Positions 55,576 to 64,000 of a DNA stretch of 64,000 nucleotides are shown piece by piece. The first letter of the stretch is position 1. Each line of letters begins with the position of its first letter. Position numbers and translations under genes: made by a program. This DNA comes from Bacillus alkalicellulosilyticus (GTDB taxonomy: Bacteria; Bacillota; Bacilli; Bacillales; Bacillaceae_F). The notes beneath the pieces are model-generated. The model saw only the letters and a list, made by a program, of their open reading frames with translations, searched no databases and was not told the origin of the DNA. The stretch is taken from NCBI RefSeq assembly GCF_002019795.1, contig NZ_KV917381.1:3256068-3320067 (forward strand), read 5' to 3'.

Positions 55576-55613
55576 TATTAGATTGGGACAGATTCTGAAA
55601 TGGAGGAATAACA

Positions 55614-55925
55614 ATGGAATTCGATAGCAAAAACCAACAACAATTAATGGAACTTGTCGTTGATAAAGTGTTTAAAAAGCATAAAGTAAGTCCAGATGCA
55701 AACCAATTAGAGCCTGAAGAAAAAGAAAAAATTAAAAACATTGTAAGCAACATACAATCAGAAGTTGAACGTTTTTTAGAAAACCAAGAAAAAAAAGTGA
55801 CAGAACAAGATTTTGATAGTAATAATCCTCAAGCACACGTAAAACCCCAACCATTAGCTCGACAATTTAAAGCAAACAATGATGTAAACACTGTTAAAAC
55901 ATTTATGAATCAATCTAAAAAATAA
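55614..55925 (+). CDS. CotW-like spore coat protein
   Basis: A 103-residue charged helical protein. The segment VFKKHKVSPDANQLEPEEKEKI...FLENQEKK follows the pattern of B. subtilis CotW (IFSKHGV...EEKEMLLNLV...LIENQKKK). CotW belongs to the crust/insoluble coat cluster cotVWXYZ, and a CotX-like gene follows directly. TGGAGGAATAAC precedes the ATG and a SigK-like promoter lies upstream. The assignment rests on weak sequence pattern plus strong context. Confidence 0.65.
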   Translation: MEFDSKNQQQLMELVVDKVFKKHKVSPDANQLEPEEKEKIKNIVSNIQSEVERFLENQEKKVTEQDFDSNNPQAHVKPQPLARQFKANNDVNTVKTFMNQSKK

Positions 55926-55933
55926 ATTTAGAA

Positions 55934-55973
55934 GGATGAAAACGAGGAAGTCACCTGTTTTCATCCTTTTTTA
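55934..55973 (+). terminator. Terminator of the CotW-like gene
   Basis: GGATGAAAAC / GTTTTCATCC, 10-bp stem followed by TTTTTT. Confidence 0.9.
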
Positions 55974-56076
55974 ATCCTTCTCAACTAAATTGTGTTATTG
56001 ACCATGGACAGATGTCCATCCATTTGGACCCACCCTTACATAAGCTGAATTAGAAACTGAAAGGAGGAATTTAGAA

Positions 56077-56550
56077 ATGAATCAAGAAGTTTTTCGTTCA
56101 ACAGATAAAAAACAACCAAAGTGGAGTGCAATTGACCCTTGCTCAAAACACCCTTTATGCCCACCAGAAGTAGAAGACGTTGTAGCTGACCAAGAAGGCA
56201 CTCAAGATAATAAAACATTACAATTATCTGAGGAGTATATTTTCATTAAAGACTCTTGTGATATTTCTGTAAATACAACTGATACGAAGGCTGCTTTATC
56301 TCTACAAGCTGCACTTCAAGCTGCAATTGCAATCGTAATTAGCATTGCTGTTGCAGACGATGCGCAAGCTGAAAAAATCACTCAAGAGTTAATGCAAACT
56401 TCTAAAGTCAAGCAATTAACGTACCAAAAGACAATCATTGAAAATTCCCGCAATGTAGATGTTACAACAACTGACACTCAAGTTGCGCTTAACATCCAAG
56501 TATTGTTACAGCTTCTACTCGCGTTATTAGTAAAAATCGACGTACTTTAA
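56077..56550 (+). CDS. CotX/CotV-type spore coat protein
   Basis: A 157-residue protein with two copies of the coat X domain: SEEYIFIKDSCDISVNTTDTKAAL followed by hydrophobic helices, and IIENSRNVDVTTTDTQVALN with a second helix. The (D/N)-(I/V)-x-V-x-T-T-D-T motif is typical of CotX and CotV. A short Cys/Pro segment (DPCSKHPLCPPEVED) precedes the repeats. It is expected in the outermost coat or crust. AAAGGAGG precedes the ATG; CATAAGCTG at 56039 is a near-match to a SigK -10. Confidence 0.85.
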   Translation: MNQEVFRSTDKKQPKWSAIDPCSKHPLCPPEVEDVVADQEGTQDNKTLQLSEEYIFIKDSCDISVNTTDTKAALSLQAALQAAIAIVISIAVADDAQAEKITQELMQTSKVKQLTYQKTIIENSRNVDVTTTDTQVALNIQVLLQLLLALLVKIDVL

Positions 56551-56560
56551 TAACGACTAA

Positions 56561-56592
56561 GAAAGCAGGTATCTTTGCCTGCTTTCTTTTCT
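56561..56592 (+). terminator. Terminator of the CotX-like gene
   Basis: GAAAGCAGG / CCTGCTTTC stem followed by TTTTC. Confidence 0.85.
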
Positions 56593-56610
56593 TTATTAAT
56601 ATAATTCAAA

Positions 56611-56637
56611 CAAAAAACCTGGAACTAAGCCCAGGTT
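56611..56637 (-). terminator. Terminator of ykuS
   Basis: AACCTGG / CCAGGTT followed on the minus strand by TTTTTG. Confidence 0.8.
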
Positions 56638-56652
56638 ATCCGTACCAACATA

Positions 56653-56904
56653 TTATTGACCAGCATTTATTTTTTCTTCAACCGATTGGCAAATTTCTTC
56701 TGCTGTTTTTCCATGAGCCGTAATAACTGAGCCTGCAGTTACTGTATTTTGAATTCCCATTACATTTTGGTCTTGGCCCGTAATTACACAGCAATCGCAA
56801 CCTTGTGCATCTTGTTCTTGCTTTAATTGAATAACGTCATAACCTCTTTGTTGTAGCTCTTGTTGAACATCTGTTAATGATTGTTCTACTCCAATGCGTG
56901 GCAT
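56653..56904 (-). CDS. ykuS: UPF0180 family protein (YkuS)
   Basis: An 83-residue protein of the UPF0180/YkuS family (starting [10 protein letters not shown], with [15 protein letters not shown]). Function unknown; conserved near the dapH-dapL genes in Bacillus. ATG at 56904 has GGAGGTG 6 nt upstream, so the six-codon longer frame is rejected. In B. subtilis it sits between ykuR and ykuT, the same place as here apart from the inserted coat genes. Confidence 0.88.
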   Translation of the reverse strand: MPRIGVEQSLTDVQQELQQRGYDVIQLKQEQDAQGCDCCVITGQDQNVMGIQNTVTAGSVITAHGKTAEEICQSVEEKINAGQ

Positions 56905-57020
56905 TAAAAGCACCTCCATCAAAATTCAATTACTTAGTACAACGTTAGTATGGTTTTTATTTGAAAAGTTATTCCAATGAAAACAAACTAAACATTTTTT
57001 TGATAGAGGTTATAGATTTC

Positions 57021-58154
57021 CTATTGATTTTGTTTATATTCAAAATAAGCAATTAAATGGTCAATTGCAATTTCAATTGCCTGTTCATCTGGACGAATTT
57101 TTGCATCATGTAGACCATGAGGGCTATCGACACCTAACCAAAACATAAATCCTGGGATTTCATCAAGAAAATATCCAAAATCTTCTCCTGTCATCGCTTC
57201 TTTACATTCATATACTGTTACCGTTCCAGCTTGTTTACTAAAGTTGATAAATTCTCTAGTGAGTTTCTCTTCATTGTATACTTGGCAGTAATTTGCTCCA
57301 TAGTCAATAGAAGCTTTGCACTCAAACGCTTCTTCTATCCCAGCTACAACATGCTCTATCCTCTTTTTTATCTTATCCATGGAAGGAAGAGACAAAGTTC
57401 GAATGGTTCCTTCAATTCTTGCTTTTTCAGCAATGATGTTTTGCTTCGTTCCTCCTGTGATTTTCCCTATCGTGATAACTGCCGAATCGAGTGGATCAAT
57501 ATTTCGAGCTACAATGGTTTGCAATTGAGTAATTAAATGAGCCGCTGCGACAACCATATCATTCGCCGTATGAGGATAAGCGGCATGTCCACCCTTACCA
57601 TGTACGTTAATAAAAAGCTCGGATGTATTGGCAAACAAAAGTCCTTCTTTTGTTGCGATGGTTCCTACAGGATGCTCAGGAGCAATGTGTAGCGCCACCA
57701 TTTGCGTAGGTCGCCACTCTTGTAGAATTTCACTCTCGAGCATAGGTTTCGCACCACCAGGTCCTTCTTCAGCCGGTTGGAATATAAACAGTAAATCGTC
57801 TTTAGGTTGATGATTCGCAAAATGAGTTAACACTCCAAGTGCAATACTCATATGAAAATCGTGTCCACACGCATGCATTTGCCCGTTATGCTTTGAAGCG
57901 AACTCATAACCTGTTTCTTCTTGGATCGGTAACCCATCAATATCTGTACGATAGCCTAATAAACCCGTAGGATCAGTGCCATTTACTTTTACAACAATTC
58001 CAGTTTTCCACGTTTTTATCTCAAGAAATGTTTGAGGCAAAGATTGCATGTAGTTTAGTAAATAGTGTTGCGTTTTTTCTTCACAAAACCCTAGCTCAGG
58101 GATTTCATGAAGCTGACGTCTTATATCAATAAACGCTTCGTACTTTCCCATCAT
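57021..58154 (-). CDS. dapL: N-acetyldiaminopimelate deacetylase (YkuR/DapL)
   Basis: A 377-residue M20 amidohydrolase. [12 protein letters not shown], the metal-binding [23 protein letters not shown] and the C-terminal GEDFGYFL are visible. It removes the acetyl group from N-acetyl-LL-diaminopimelate to give LL-diaminopimelate, for lysine and peptidoglycan. Its ATG overlaps the stop of the upstream aminotransferase (ATGA), so both are translationally coupled. B. subtilis ykuR is the likely orthologue. Confidence 0.9.
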   Translation of the reverse strand: MMGKYEAFIDIRRQLHEIPELGFCEEKTQHYLLNYMQSLPQTFLEIKTWKTGIVVKVNGTDPTGLLGYRTDIDGLPIQEETGYEFASKHNGQMHACGHDFHMSIALGVLTHFANHQPKDDLLFIFQPAEEGPGGAKPMLESEILQEWRPTQMVALHIAPEHPVGTIATKEGLLFANTSELFINVHGKGGHAAYPHTANDMVVAAAHLITQLQTIVARNIDPLDSAVITIGKITGGTKQNIIAEKARIEGTIRTLSLPSMDKIKKRIEHVVAGIEEAFECKASIDYGANYCQVYNEEKLTREFINFSKQAGTVTVYECKEAMTGEDFGYFLDEIPGFMFWLGVDSPHGLHDAKIRPDEQAIEIAIDHLIAYFEYKQNQ

Positions 58155-59365
58155 ACATGCTCCTTTTCAAACTTTTTCAAGTTCATCTCTAGTGCTTCTA
58201 GAAATTCATCTGTTTCTTGCTTTTCTAAAGTTAATGGAGGAAGAAGACGGACAATGGTCTGTTGGGTCACATCAACTAGGAAACCTTGCTCTAACAAATT
58301 TCGTTGTAATTGTTTCACGGATTCGCTAGAGAGCTTCATCACAATTCCAAGCATCATCCCTTTACCACGAATTTCAGATATGGATGACGAATACGTATCC
58401 TTTAAATTAAGCAACTCATTCCATAAATAATCAGCTGCTTGTTTTCCTTTTTCTAACTGTCCTTGTGTAAAAAGAACCTCTAGTACTGCGTTTCCTAAAG
58501 CGGCACTTAACGGAGCAGGTGCAAACGTAGTTCCATGATCACCAGGTTTAAATAAATCAGTTAATGGTTCAGATACAATGATTCCACCTAGTGGCAACCC
58601 TCCGCCTACCCCTTTTGCAAAAAGAATAAGGTCTGGTTGGATATTGGCATATTGATAAGCAAAGAACTTGCCTGTTCGACCAATACCTGTTTGAATTTCA
58701 TCCATACAACACAACACTTTATGCTCCTTGCATAAGCGAGATACTTCTTGTAAATAACTTTCTTCTAACGGCAAAATACCACCTGATCCAAGAACCGGCT
58801 CCATAATCACAGCAGCTGGTTGTTCTGTTCTTAATACTCGTTCTAGTTGGTCAAGGTTATGAGGCTCCACTTCATGAATTGGCATCGATGTCACCGGAAA
58901 GTCCTGGTAAACTCCGGCCTGCCTTGTTAATTTTAGGGCGCCCAAAGTACGACCATGAAAGCTATTTTTTAAGACAACAACACCTTGTTTGGTGGTACCT
59001 ACGTTTTTGGTCCATTTATGAATGAGTTTAATCGCAGCCTCTGTTGCCTCAGCCCCTGAGTTTGAAAAGAATACTTTCCCATTAGGTAAAGAGTGAGAAA
59101 TTAATGACTCGGCAAGCTGGATCGCTGGTTTATTAAGAAACACGTTGGAAATATGTAAAAACTTTTCTCCCTGTTCCTTTAATGCTTGCACGATAATAGG
59201 ATGAGAATGTCCAAGAATATTAACAGCTAGTCCTGTAAACAAATCAAGATAGCCTTTCTCATTCGTATCGTATAAATAATTTCCGACACCTCTTTCAATT
59301 GCGATCGGTAACCGGTTGTACGTATTCATCATATATTTTTGGTCTAACTCTTGCCAATTACTCAT
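58151..59365 (-). CDS. Class III PLP aminotransferase (ArgD-like), probable N-acetyl-LL-diaminopimelate aminotransferase
   Basis: A 404-residue fold-type I aminotransferase of the acetylornithine aminotransferase type. Visible are [29 protein letters not shown], the PLP-contact [12 protein letters not shown] and the Schiff-base Lys in [14 protein letters not shown]. It lies between dapH and dapL with a 4-bp overlap to dapL. The pathway needs an aminotransferase at exactly this step, which in B. subtilis is PatA, a class I enzyme encoded elsewhere. That suggests this protein takes the PatA step; arginine synthesis is the alternative. AAAGGAGAG precedes ATG 59365. Confidence 0.82.
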   Translation of the reverse strand: MSNWQELDQKYMMNTYNRLPIAIERGVGNYLYDTNEKGYLDLFTGLAVNILGHSHPIIVQALKEQGEKFLHISNVFLNKPAIQLAESLISHSLPNGKVFFSNSGAEATEAAIKLIHKWTKNVGTTKQGVVVLKNSFHGRTLGALKLTRQAGVYQDFPVTSMPIHEVEPHNLDQLERVLRTEQPAAVIMEPVLGSGGILPLEESYLQEVSRLCKEHKVLCCMDEIQTGIGRTGKFFAYQYANIQPDLILFAKGVGGGLPLGGIIVSEPLTDLFKPGDHGTTFAPAPLSAALGNAVLEVLFTQGQLEKGKQAADYLWNELLNLKDTYSSSISEIRGKGMMLGIVMKLSSESVKQLQRNLLEQGFLVDVTQQTIVRLLPPLTLEKQETDEFLEALEMNLKKFEKEHV

Positions 59366-59409
59366 CCTTACTCTCCTTTCCCTTTCCAACCATTAATAGG
59401 TGGAAATAA

Positions 59410-59439
59410 GGCATCCATTAAGCGAACTTAATGAATGCC
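59410..59439 (-). terminator. Hairpin between dapH and the aminotransferase gene
   Basis: GGCATtCATTAA / TTAATGgATGCC (one mismatch) followed on the minus strand by TTATTT. It may partly attenuate transcription inside the operon. Confidence 0.5.
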
Positions 59440-59451
59440 AGTAGTCATTAC

Positions 59452-60174
59452 TTAGTTATCTTCATTTAAACGACGAAGCTCTTGTTTAATCTCTGTTTTA
59501 CCTTTTGTTTTTTCATCAATTTCTTTAATCACTCTTGCAGGAGTTCCTGCTACAACAGTATTTGGTGGTACATCTTCGGTAACTATGGCACCTGCTGCAA
59601 CAACAGCGCCTTGTCCGACTGTAACGCCTTCTAAGATTACGGCATTGGCACCAACCACTACCCCATCTTCTACAATAACCGGCTTAGCAGAAGGTGGTTC
59701 AATAACTCCTGCCAGTACAGCTCCAGCACCAATGTGACAATTCTTCCCTACAGTTGCTCTTCCACCCATAACCACATTCATATCAATCATCGTACCTTCA
59801 CCGATAACGGCACCAATGTTAATGCTAGCTCCCATCATAATAACCGCATTGTTTCCAATCTCAACTTGGTCACGGATGATAGCACCAGGTTCAATACGAG
59901 CTTGAATGTTCTTCATATCTAAAAGCGGAATAGCTGAGTTTCTGCGGTCGTTTTCAACAACGAAGTCTTCAATTTTAGCTTCATTAGCTTGAATCGCAGA
60001 ATCAATCTCTTTCCACTCTCCAAATAAAACCCCTGTATTTCCTGTAATAAACGTTTTTGTGTTTGCGCCAAAATCGATGCCTTCAAGGTCACCTTTAATA
60101 TGTACTTTAACCGGAGTTTTCTTTTCACTTTTTGAAATAAATTGAATTATTTCGTTTGCATCCATCATTTTCAT
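59452..60174 (-). CDS. dapH: Tetrahydrodipicolinate N-acetyltransferase
   Basis: A 240-residue acyltransferase almost co-linear with B. subtilis YkuQ. The N-terminal domain ([25 protein letters not shown]) is followed by left-handed beta-helix hexapeptide repeats (about 85-200, e.g. [16 protein letters not shown]). It acetylates tetrahydrodipicolinate, the first step of the acetylase branch to diaminopimelate. ATG at 60174 has GAGGAGG 8 nt upstream and matches the YkuQ N-terminus; a nine-residue extension is rejected. Confidence 0.95.
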   Translation of the reverse strand: MKMMDANEIIQFISKSEKKTPVKVHIKGDLEGIDFGANTKTFITGNTGVLFGEWKEIDSAIQANEAKIEDFVVENDRRNSAIPLLDMKNIQARIEPGAIIRDQVEIGNNAVIMMGASINIGAVIGEGTMIDMNVVMGGRATVGKNCHIGAGAVLAGVIEPPSAKPVIVEDGVVVGANAVILEGVTVGQGAVVAAGAIVTEDVPPNTVVAGTPARVIKEIDEKTKGKTEIKQELRRLNEDN

Positions 60175-60410
60175 CTGTCTTTCCTCCTCAAACTTTGACA
60201 AAATTCATTCTCTTCCTATGATAGTGATTCACTAGAAAAAATGCAATCTGAATCACTTATCTTTTTAAGATTCCATTAGAAGTCCTTCCCATACTTCTAA
60301 AAGGAAATTTGGGAAAAGGAATTTTTCGGCCTCATTACCATAATTGGACTTTATTATTGTAAATTTTCAGTGAATATGGTAGTTTGAAACCTAGAGATTC
60401 GTTTAACTAC

Positions 60411-60505
60411 TCATATCCACTAGGGGTGCTTTACAAGCTGAGAGAGGATACTATCCTTAACCCTTGAACCTGATCTAGGTAAACCTAGCGTAGGAAAGTG
60501 GTCGA
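60411..60505 (+). ncRNA. TPP riboswitch (THI element)
   Basis: The conserved THI box elements are present: AGGGGTGCTT, CTGAGAGAGGATA, ACCCTTGAACCTGATCTAGGT and CTAGCGTAGGAAAGTGG. The terminal GGAAAGTGGT (60493-60502) is complementary to ACCACTTTC in the downstream terminator (60554-60562). Binding of thiamine diphosphate should therefore free the terminator and switch off ylmB-tenA-thiZX. Confidence 0.95.
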
Positions 60506-60551
60506 TACATAGTACTACTCACCTTGAGTAGCACACTATAGTTGTTGACTC

Positions 60552-60582
60552 AAACCACTTTCTATCTGAAAGTGGTTTTTTA
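60552..60582 (+). terminator. Riboswitch-controlled terminator
   Basis: AAACCACTTTC-tatct-GAAAGTGGTTT followed by TTTTA, between the TPP aptamer and the first gene. Its left arm can pair instead with the aptamer 3' end. Confidence 0.9.
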
Positions 60583-60621
60583 TGGCTTGGTATCAATTCA
60601 AATTATGTAAGGAGGTGTCAT

Positions 60622-61911
60622 ATGAACAAAGAAAAGATAAATTCTTTGGTTCAACGTATAGAAGAAAATAAAGAACAATTACTTGATTTAGCCAAAGCTT
60701 TGATGTCATTTGAAACGCCTAGTCCTCCTGCAAGGAATACAGAATCCGCTCAACAATTTATTGCAGACTATTTACAAGACTTAGGCTTTTCAATTGATAA
60801 GTGGGATGTTTATCCTGGAGACCCTAACGTAGTAGGAACACTCACCGGCACTCATTCAACTAAGGCTAAAAGCCTACTTATTAATGGGCATATCGATGTT
60901 GCAGAGGTCCATGAAGAGGAGGAAAACTGGGACAGTCCTCCTTTTACTCCTGTTATTAAAGATAATATTTTATATGGTCGTGGTGCAGCCGATATGAAAG
61001 GTGGGCTTGCAGGAGCTTTATTTGCGATAAAAGTGTTAAAAGAAGCGGGAATCGAATTACCGGGTGACCTTATTTTTCAATCTGTCATTGGAGAAGAGGT
61101 CGGAGAAGCTGGCACTCTTCAATGTTGTACTCGCGGGTATGCCGCTGATTTTGCAGTTGTAGTTGATACAAGTGATTGCCAAATTCAAGGACAGGGCGGT
61201 GTCATTACGGGATGGGTAACGATCCAAAGTCCTGAAACCTTCCACGATGCAACGAGAAGAAACATGATTCATGCTGGCGGTGGACTTTTTGGAGCGAGTG
61301 CAATTGAAAAAATGATGAAAGTCATTCAAAGCTTGCAAGAACTTGAACAACATTGGGCCGTTACAAAATCTTATCCTGGCTTTCCTCCGGGGATGACGAC
61401 CATTAATCCTTCAGTCATTGAAGGTGGGCGTCATGCTGCTTTTATAGCGGATAAATGTGCCCTGTGGATAACAGTTCATTTTTACCCAAATGAAAATCAT
61501 GCTGATGTTGCTAAAGAAGTTGAAGAGCATCTTATGAATATGGCCAAAGCTGATCCTTGGTTACGAGAAAACCCTCCGACCCTTAAATGGGGAGGAACTT
61601 CAATGATTGAGGACCGCGGCGAAATTTTTCCTTCGCTAGAAATTGACCCTAGTCATGAAGCTGTACAACTTCTAGGTAAGAGTCACCAGCATATTTTTTC
61701 TACAGAAGCGACGGTTGGTATGTCCCCTACTGTAACAGACGGTGGATGGCTTGGGGAAGCGGGGATCCCTACTGTAATTTATGGACCAGGGAAATTAAAG
61801 CATGCACATGCTGTCAATGAGCAGCTAGATGTTGATGAGCTCGTTAATTTTACAAAAGTGATGACTTCATTCATTTACGAATGGTGTCATTTATCAAAAG
61901 AAGAGGAGTGA
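60622..61911 (+). CDS. ylmB: Formylaminopyrimidine deformylase (M20 family, YlmB)
   Basis: A 429-residue M20 metallohydrolase: metal-site blocks INGHIDVAEV, GRGAADMKGG and IGEEVGEAG are intact, and the dimerisation domain follows. Family resemblance alone would suggest ArgE/DapE, but the TPP riboswitch and the following tenA-thiZX genes identify it as the YlmB type, which deformylates N-formyl-aminopyrimidine in the thiamine-salvage route of B. halodurans. AAGGAGGTG precedes the ATG. Confidence 0.88.
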   Translation: MNKEKINSLVQRIEENKEQLLDLAKALMSFETPSPPARNTESAQQFIADYLQDLGFSIDKWDVYPGDPNVVGTLTGTHSTKAKSLLINGHIDVAEVHEEEENWDSPPFTPVIKDNILYGRGAADMKGGLAGALFAIKVLKEAGIELPGDLIFQSVIGEEVGEAGTLQCCTRGYAADFAVVVDTSDCQIQGQGGVITGWVTIQSPETFHDATRRNMIHAGGGLFGASAIEKMMKVIQSLQELEQHWAVTKSYPGFPPGMTTINPSVIEGGRHAAFIADKCALWITVHFYPNENHADVAKEVEEHLMNMAKADPWLRENPPTLKWGGTSMIEDRGEIFPSLEIDPSHEAVQLLGKSHQHIFSTEATVGMSPTVTDGGWLGEAGIPTVIYGPGKLKHAHAVNEQLDVDELVNFTKVMTSFIYEWCHLSKEEE

Positions 61912-61914
61912 GAA

Positions 61915-62592
61915 ATGGTGGTATTTACTGACCGATTACATGAGAAAGCAAAACCAATTTGGAGACAAAGCCACGACCATCCTTTTGTTCAAGGAATTGG
62001 TCACGGGACATTAGATCTTGAAAGCTTTAAATTTTTCATGCGTCAAGACTATTTATATCTAATTGATTACGCTCGTTTATTTGCATTAGGCAGCTTGAAG
62101 GCAACTGACCTTCAAACGATGTCTACCTTTGCAAAGCTACTAGATTCTACTTTAAATGTTGAAATGGATTTGCATCGTCAATATGCCGAGCGCTTAGGAA
62201 TTTCAGCTGAGGAGTTAGAAGCAACTAAAGCCGCACCTATCACCCTTGCCTATAGCGGATATATGTTAAATATCTCACAACGTGGATCCTTGGCTGAGCT
62301 GGTTGCTGCTGTTCTACCTTGCACATGGAGCTACTTTGAAATTGGCAAAGAACTATCCCAAATACCTGGTGCTACTGAACATGAAGTGTACGGCGAATGG
62401 GTGAGTATGTACTGTTCAGATGAATTTGGTGAATTAGCTGACTGGCTTATTACATTAATGAACCAATTAACAACAGGGATGTCTGAAACTGAGCTTGCTA
62501 ATTTAGAAGATATCTTTTTAAATACAAGTCGTTATGAATACATGTTCTGGGATATGTCTTACAAGCAAGACATGTGGCCTACTGATGAATAA
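61915..62592 (+). CDS. tenA: Aminopyrimidine aminohydrolase TenA
   Basis: A 225-residue all-helical TenA protein. Active-site elements visible are the N-terminal HPFVQGIGHGTL, FMRQDYLYLIDYAR, the catalytic Cys in SMYCSDEFGELADW, and the C-terminal YEYMFWDMSY. It hydrolyses aminopyrimidine to the hydroxypyrimidine (HMP) used for thiamine synthesis. The ATG follows the ylmB stop by 3 nt, with GAGGAGTGA overlapping the end of ylmB. Confidence 0.93.
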   Translation: MVVFTDRLHEKAKPIWRQSHDHPFVQGIGHGTLDLESFKFFMRQDYLYLIDYARLFALGSLKATDLQTMSTFAKLLDSTLNVEMDLHRQYAERLGISAEELEATKAAPITLAYSGYMLNISQRGSLAELVAAVLPCTWSYFEIGKELSQIPGATEHEVYGEWVSMYCSDEFGELADWLITLMNQLTTGMSETELANLEDIFLNTSRYEYMFWDMSYKQDMWPTDE

Positions 62593-63325
62593 CGACAACT
62601 TACTTTCCTTTGATAATGTCTCGTTTTCTTATGAAAAGGAGGAACAGATTATAAATCAAGTCTCGTTTTCCATTGATAGAGGAGAGTTTGTAAGTATTTT
62701 AGGTCCGAGTGGTTCTGGAAAAAGTACAATTTTCAGGTTAATTACTGGTCTTGAAAGAGCAAGTGCAGGGACTATTAGTGCTCCTTCAGATGCTGGTTTT
62801 ATGCCACAGCAGGATTTGTTGTTAGATTGGCGAACAATTATTGAAAACGTCATTTTACCGTTGGAAATAAAGGGATATTCAAAGCAAAAAGCACGACTAA
62901 AAGCTGCACCATATTTCCATGAGTTTGGTCTAGTAGGAACAGAGCATAAATACCCAAATGAACTTTCCGGTGGAATGAGACAACGAGCTTCTTTTTTACG
63001 AGCCACGTTAAGTAGTGGTGACTTATTGCTATTAGATGAACCATTCAGCGCCCTTGATGCAATGACTAGATTATCGATGCAAGAGTGGCTGCTACAACAA
63101 TGGGAACATTACAAGAAAACAATTTTGTTCATTACACATGATGTGGATGAAGCCTTGTTTTTATCGGATCGCATTTTTCTATTTACCGAAAAGCCGCTAT
63201 CTACTTTTACAGAAATTCAGATTCCGCTGGATAGACCCCGAACACTTGAAAATATGCTTGATGTTCAAATGGTAGAGCTGAAAAGCTCATTAATTGCACA
63301 GTTGCGTCAGCAGGTGAAGCTATGA
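62585..63325 (+). CDS. thiZ: Thiamine-precursor ABC transporter ATP-binding protein ThiZ
   Basis: A 246-residue ATPase with Walker A GPSGSGKST, signature LSGGMRQR, Walker B LLLLDEPFSALD and switch His in ITHDVDEAL. It is of the nitrate/taurine/HMP-import class. ATG at 62585 overlaps the tenA stop by 8 bp. With ThiX and a ThiY binding protein expected beyond the window it would import formylaminopyrimidine. Confidence 0.92.
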   Translation: MNNDNLLSFDNVSFSYEKEEQIINQVSFSIDRGEFVSILGPSGSGKSTIFRLITGLERASAGTISAPSDAGFMPQQDLLLDWRTIIENVILPLEIKGYSKQKARLKAAPYFHEFGLVGTEHKYPNELSGGMRQRASFLRATLSSGDLLLLDEPFSALDAMTRLSMQEWLLQQWEHYKKTILFITHDVDEALFLSDRIFLFTEKPLSTFTEIQIPLDRPRTLENMLDVQMVELKSSLIAQLRQQVKL

Positions 63326-64000
63326 TGCGGCACTTAAAAAACTATCTGGGTTCTTTTATTCTCATTGCAGGCTTGTTGGTTATTTGGGAAATTGGAGCAG
63401 GACAATATGATAAAAAATACATCCTTCCAACCCCAAGCGATATTTTTCTGAGAATGATTGATCTTCATGATTTATTATTCTTTGTTCATTTACCTGCGAC
63501 CTTAAAAATCATTTTACTTGGGTTATCCCTTTCTATCTTGTTTGGTGTCGGCCTTGCCGTATGGATGAATATGAATACAATGGCGGAACGAACGTTTTTT
63601 CCAATAGTGATAGCATCACAGACCATCCCTATTATTGCGCTTGCACCTATTTTTGTGCTTTGGTTTGGATATGACATTTGGAGTAAAGTCGTTGTGACCA
63701 TTCTCATTACGTTTTTCCCGATTACTGTGGGAACATTTGACGGACTACGCTCCACAAAAAAAGAGTATATCGATTTAGTAAGAACAATGGGTGCAACGAA
63801 AAGACATATCTTTTTTAAAATTCAAGTTCCTACTGCTCTTCCTTATTTCTTTTCAAGCTTAAAGGTCGCGGTTACCTTAAGCGTCATCGGGGCTGCAATT
63901 GGGGAATGGCTTGGGGCAGATGCAGGGCTGGGATATTTTAGTCGTCGTATGATGACGCAGTTTGACGGTGCCGGAGTTTTTGCTCCGATTGTTTGGCTAT
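63322..64000 (+). CDS. thiX: ABC transporter permease ThiX (partial, runs off the window)
   Basis: The first 226 codons are present and open to the window end. The protein has an N-terminal helix (FILIAGLLVIWEIGA), several further helices, and the permease EAA loop (TMGATKRHIFFKIQVPTALPYFF) that docks on ThiZ. The ATG overlaps the thiZ stop (ATGA). The family is the SsuC/TauC-type membrane subunit; the operon context makes it the ThiX of the formylaminopyrimidine importer. Confidence 0.9.
   Translation, partial: MMRHLKNYLGSFILIAGLLVIWEIGAGQYDKKYILPTPSDIFLRMIDLHDLLFFVHLPATLKIILLGLSLSILFGVGLAVWMNMNTMAERTFFPIVIASQTIPIIALAPIFVLWFGYDIWSKVVVTILITFFPITVGTFDGLRSTKKEYIDLVRTMGATKRHIFFKIQVPTALPYFFSSLKVAVTLSVIGAAIGEWLGADAGLGYFSRRMMTQFDGAGVFAPIVWL

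Overview
The window is a low-GC, gene-dense chromosome segment from an endospore-forming member of the Bacillaceae. Long stretches keep Bacillus subtilis order: ylbA-ylbB, the cta genes, pyc, ylaF-ylaN, yktA-yktC, speA, pdhABCD-ykyA-def, rpoY-rnjA, ykuR-ykuV. Spore-coat genes (cotW/cotX-like, YjcZ family) with SigK-type promoters confirm sporulation. Very acidic extracytoplasmic linkers and a caa3 oxidase would fit an alkaliphile or soda-lake relative of B. halodurans, but the species cannot be named from the sequence.

Layout: 0-4.7 kb, ylb genes, a LysM-CAP protein, a lipoprotein, an Asp23 protein, an AI-2E-type permease and an acetyltransferase. 4.7-14.7 kb, an HpaB-type hydroxylase, then CtaM, CtaFEDCB and divergent CtaA (cytochrome caa3 and heme A). 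14.8-31.3 kb, pyruvate carboxylase, glutaminase, PhoH-like ATPase, BipA/TypA, inositol monophosphatase, arginine decarboxylase and small conserved proteins. 31.6-37.1 kb, regulatory and cell-envelope genes. 37.2-47.7 kb, the pyruvate dehydrogenase operon, peptide deformylase, RNA polymerase epsilon and RNase J1. 47.8-55.1 kb, an amidase followed by a redox and methionine-repair cluster. 55.6-56.6 kb, coat genes. 56.6-60.2 kb, the N-acetyl diaminopimelate branch of lysine and peptidoglycan synthesis. 60.4-64 kb, a TPP riboswitch and thiamine-salvage operon running off the end.

The most notable observation is at 49154-49804. An MsrA gene is intact except for one in-frame TGA, exactly where the catalytic cysteine of the G-M-G-C-F-W motif should be. 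A hairpin with a GGUU apex starts 15 nt after the TGA, with its apex about 19 nt away, as expected of a bacterial SECIS element. This is a candidate selenocysteine MsrA, translationally coupled to an ordinary MsrA-MsrB fusion. It sits beside a divergent membrane molybdopterin oxidoreductase that resembles a fused MsrQ-MsrP, so the locus looks like a methionine-sulfoxide repair island.

Other points of interest are a dispersed intergenic repeat with a covarying stem (6.9, 44.3, 55.1 and 55.3 kb), a 52-bp tandem hairpin array where B. subtilis has ftsW, a class III aminotransferase inside the dapH/dapL operon, overlapping tiny ORFs upstream of rpoY, and a duplicated terminator around a 78-bp insert.
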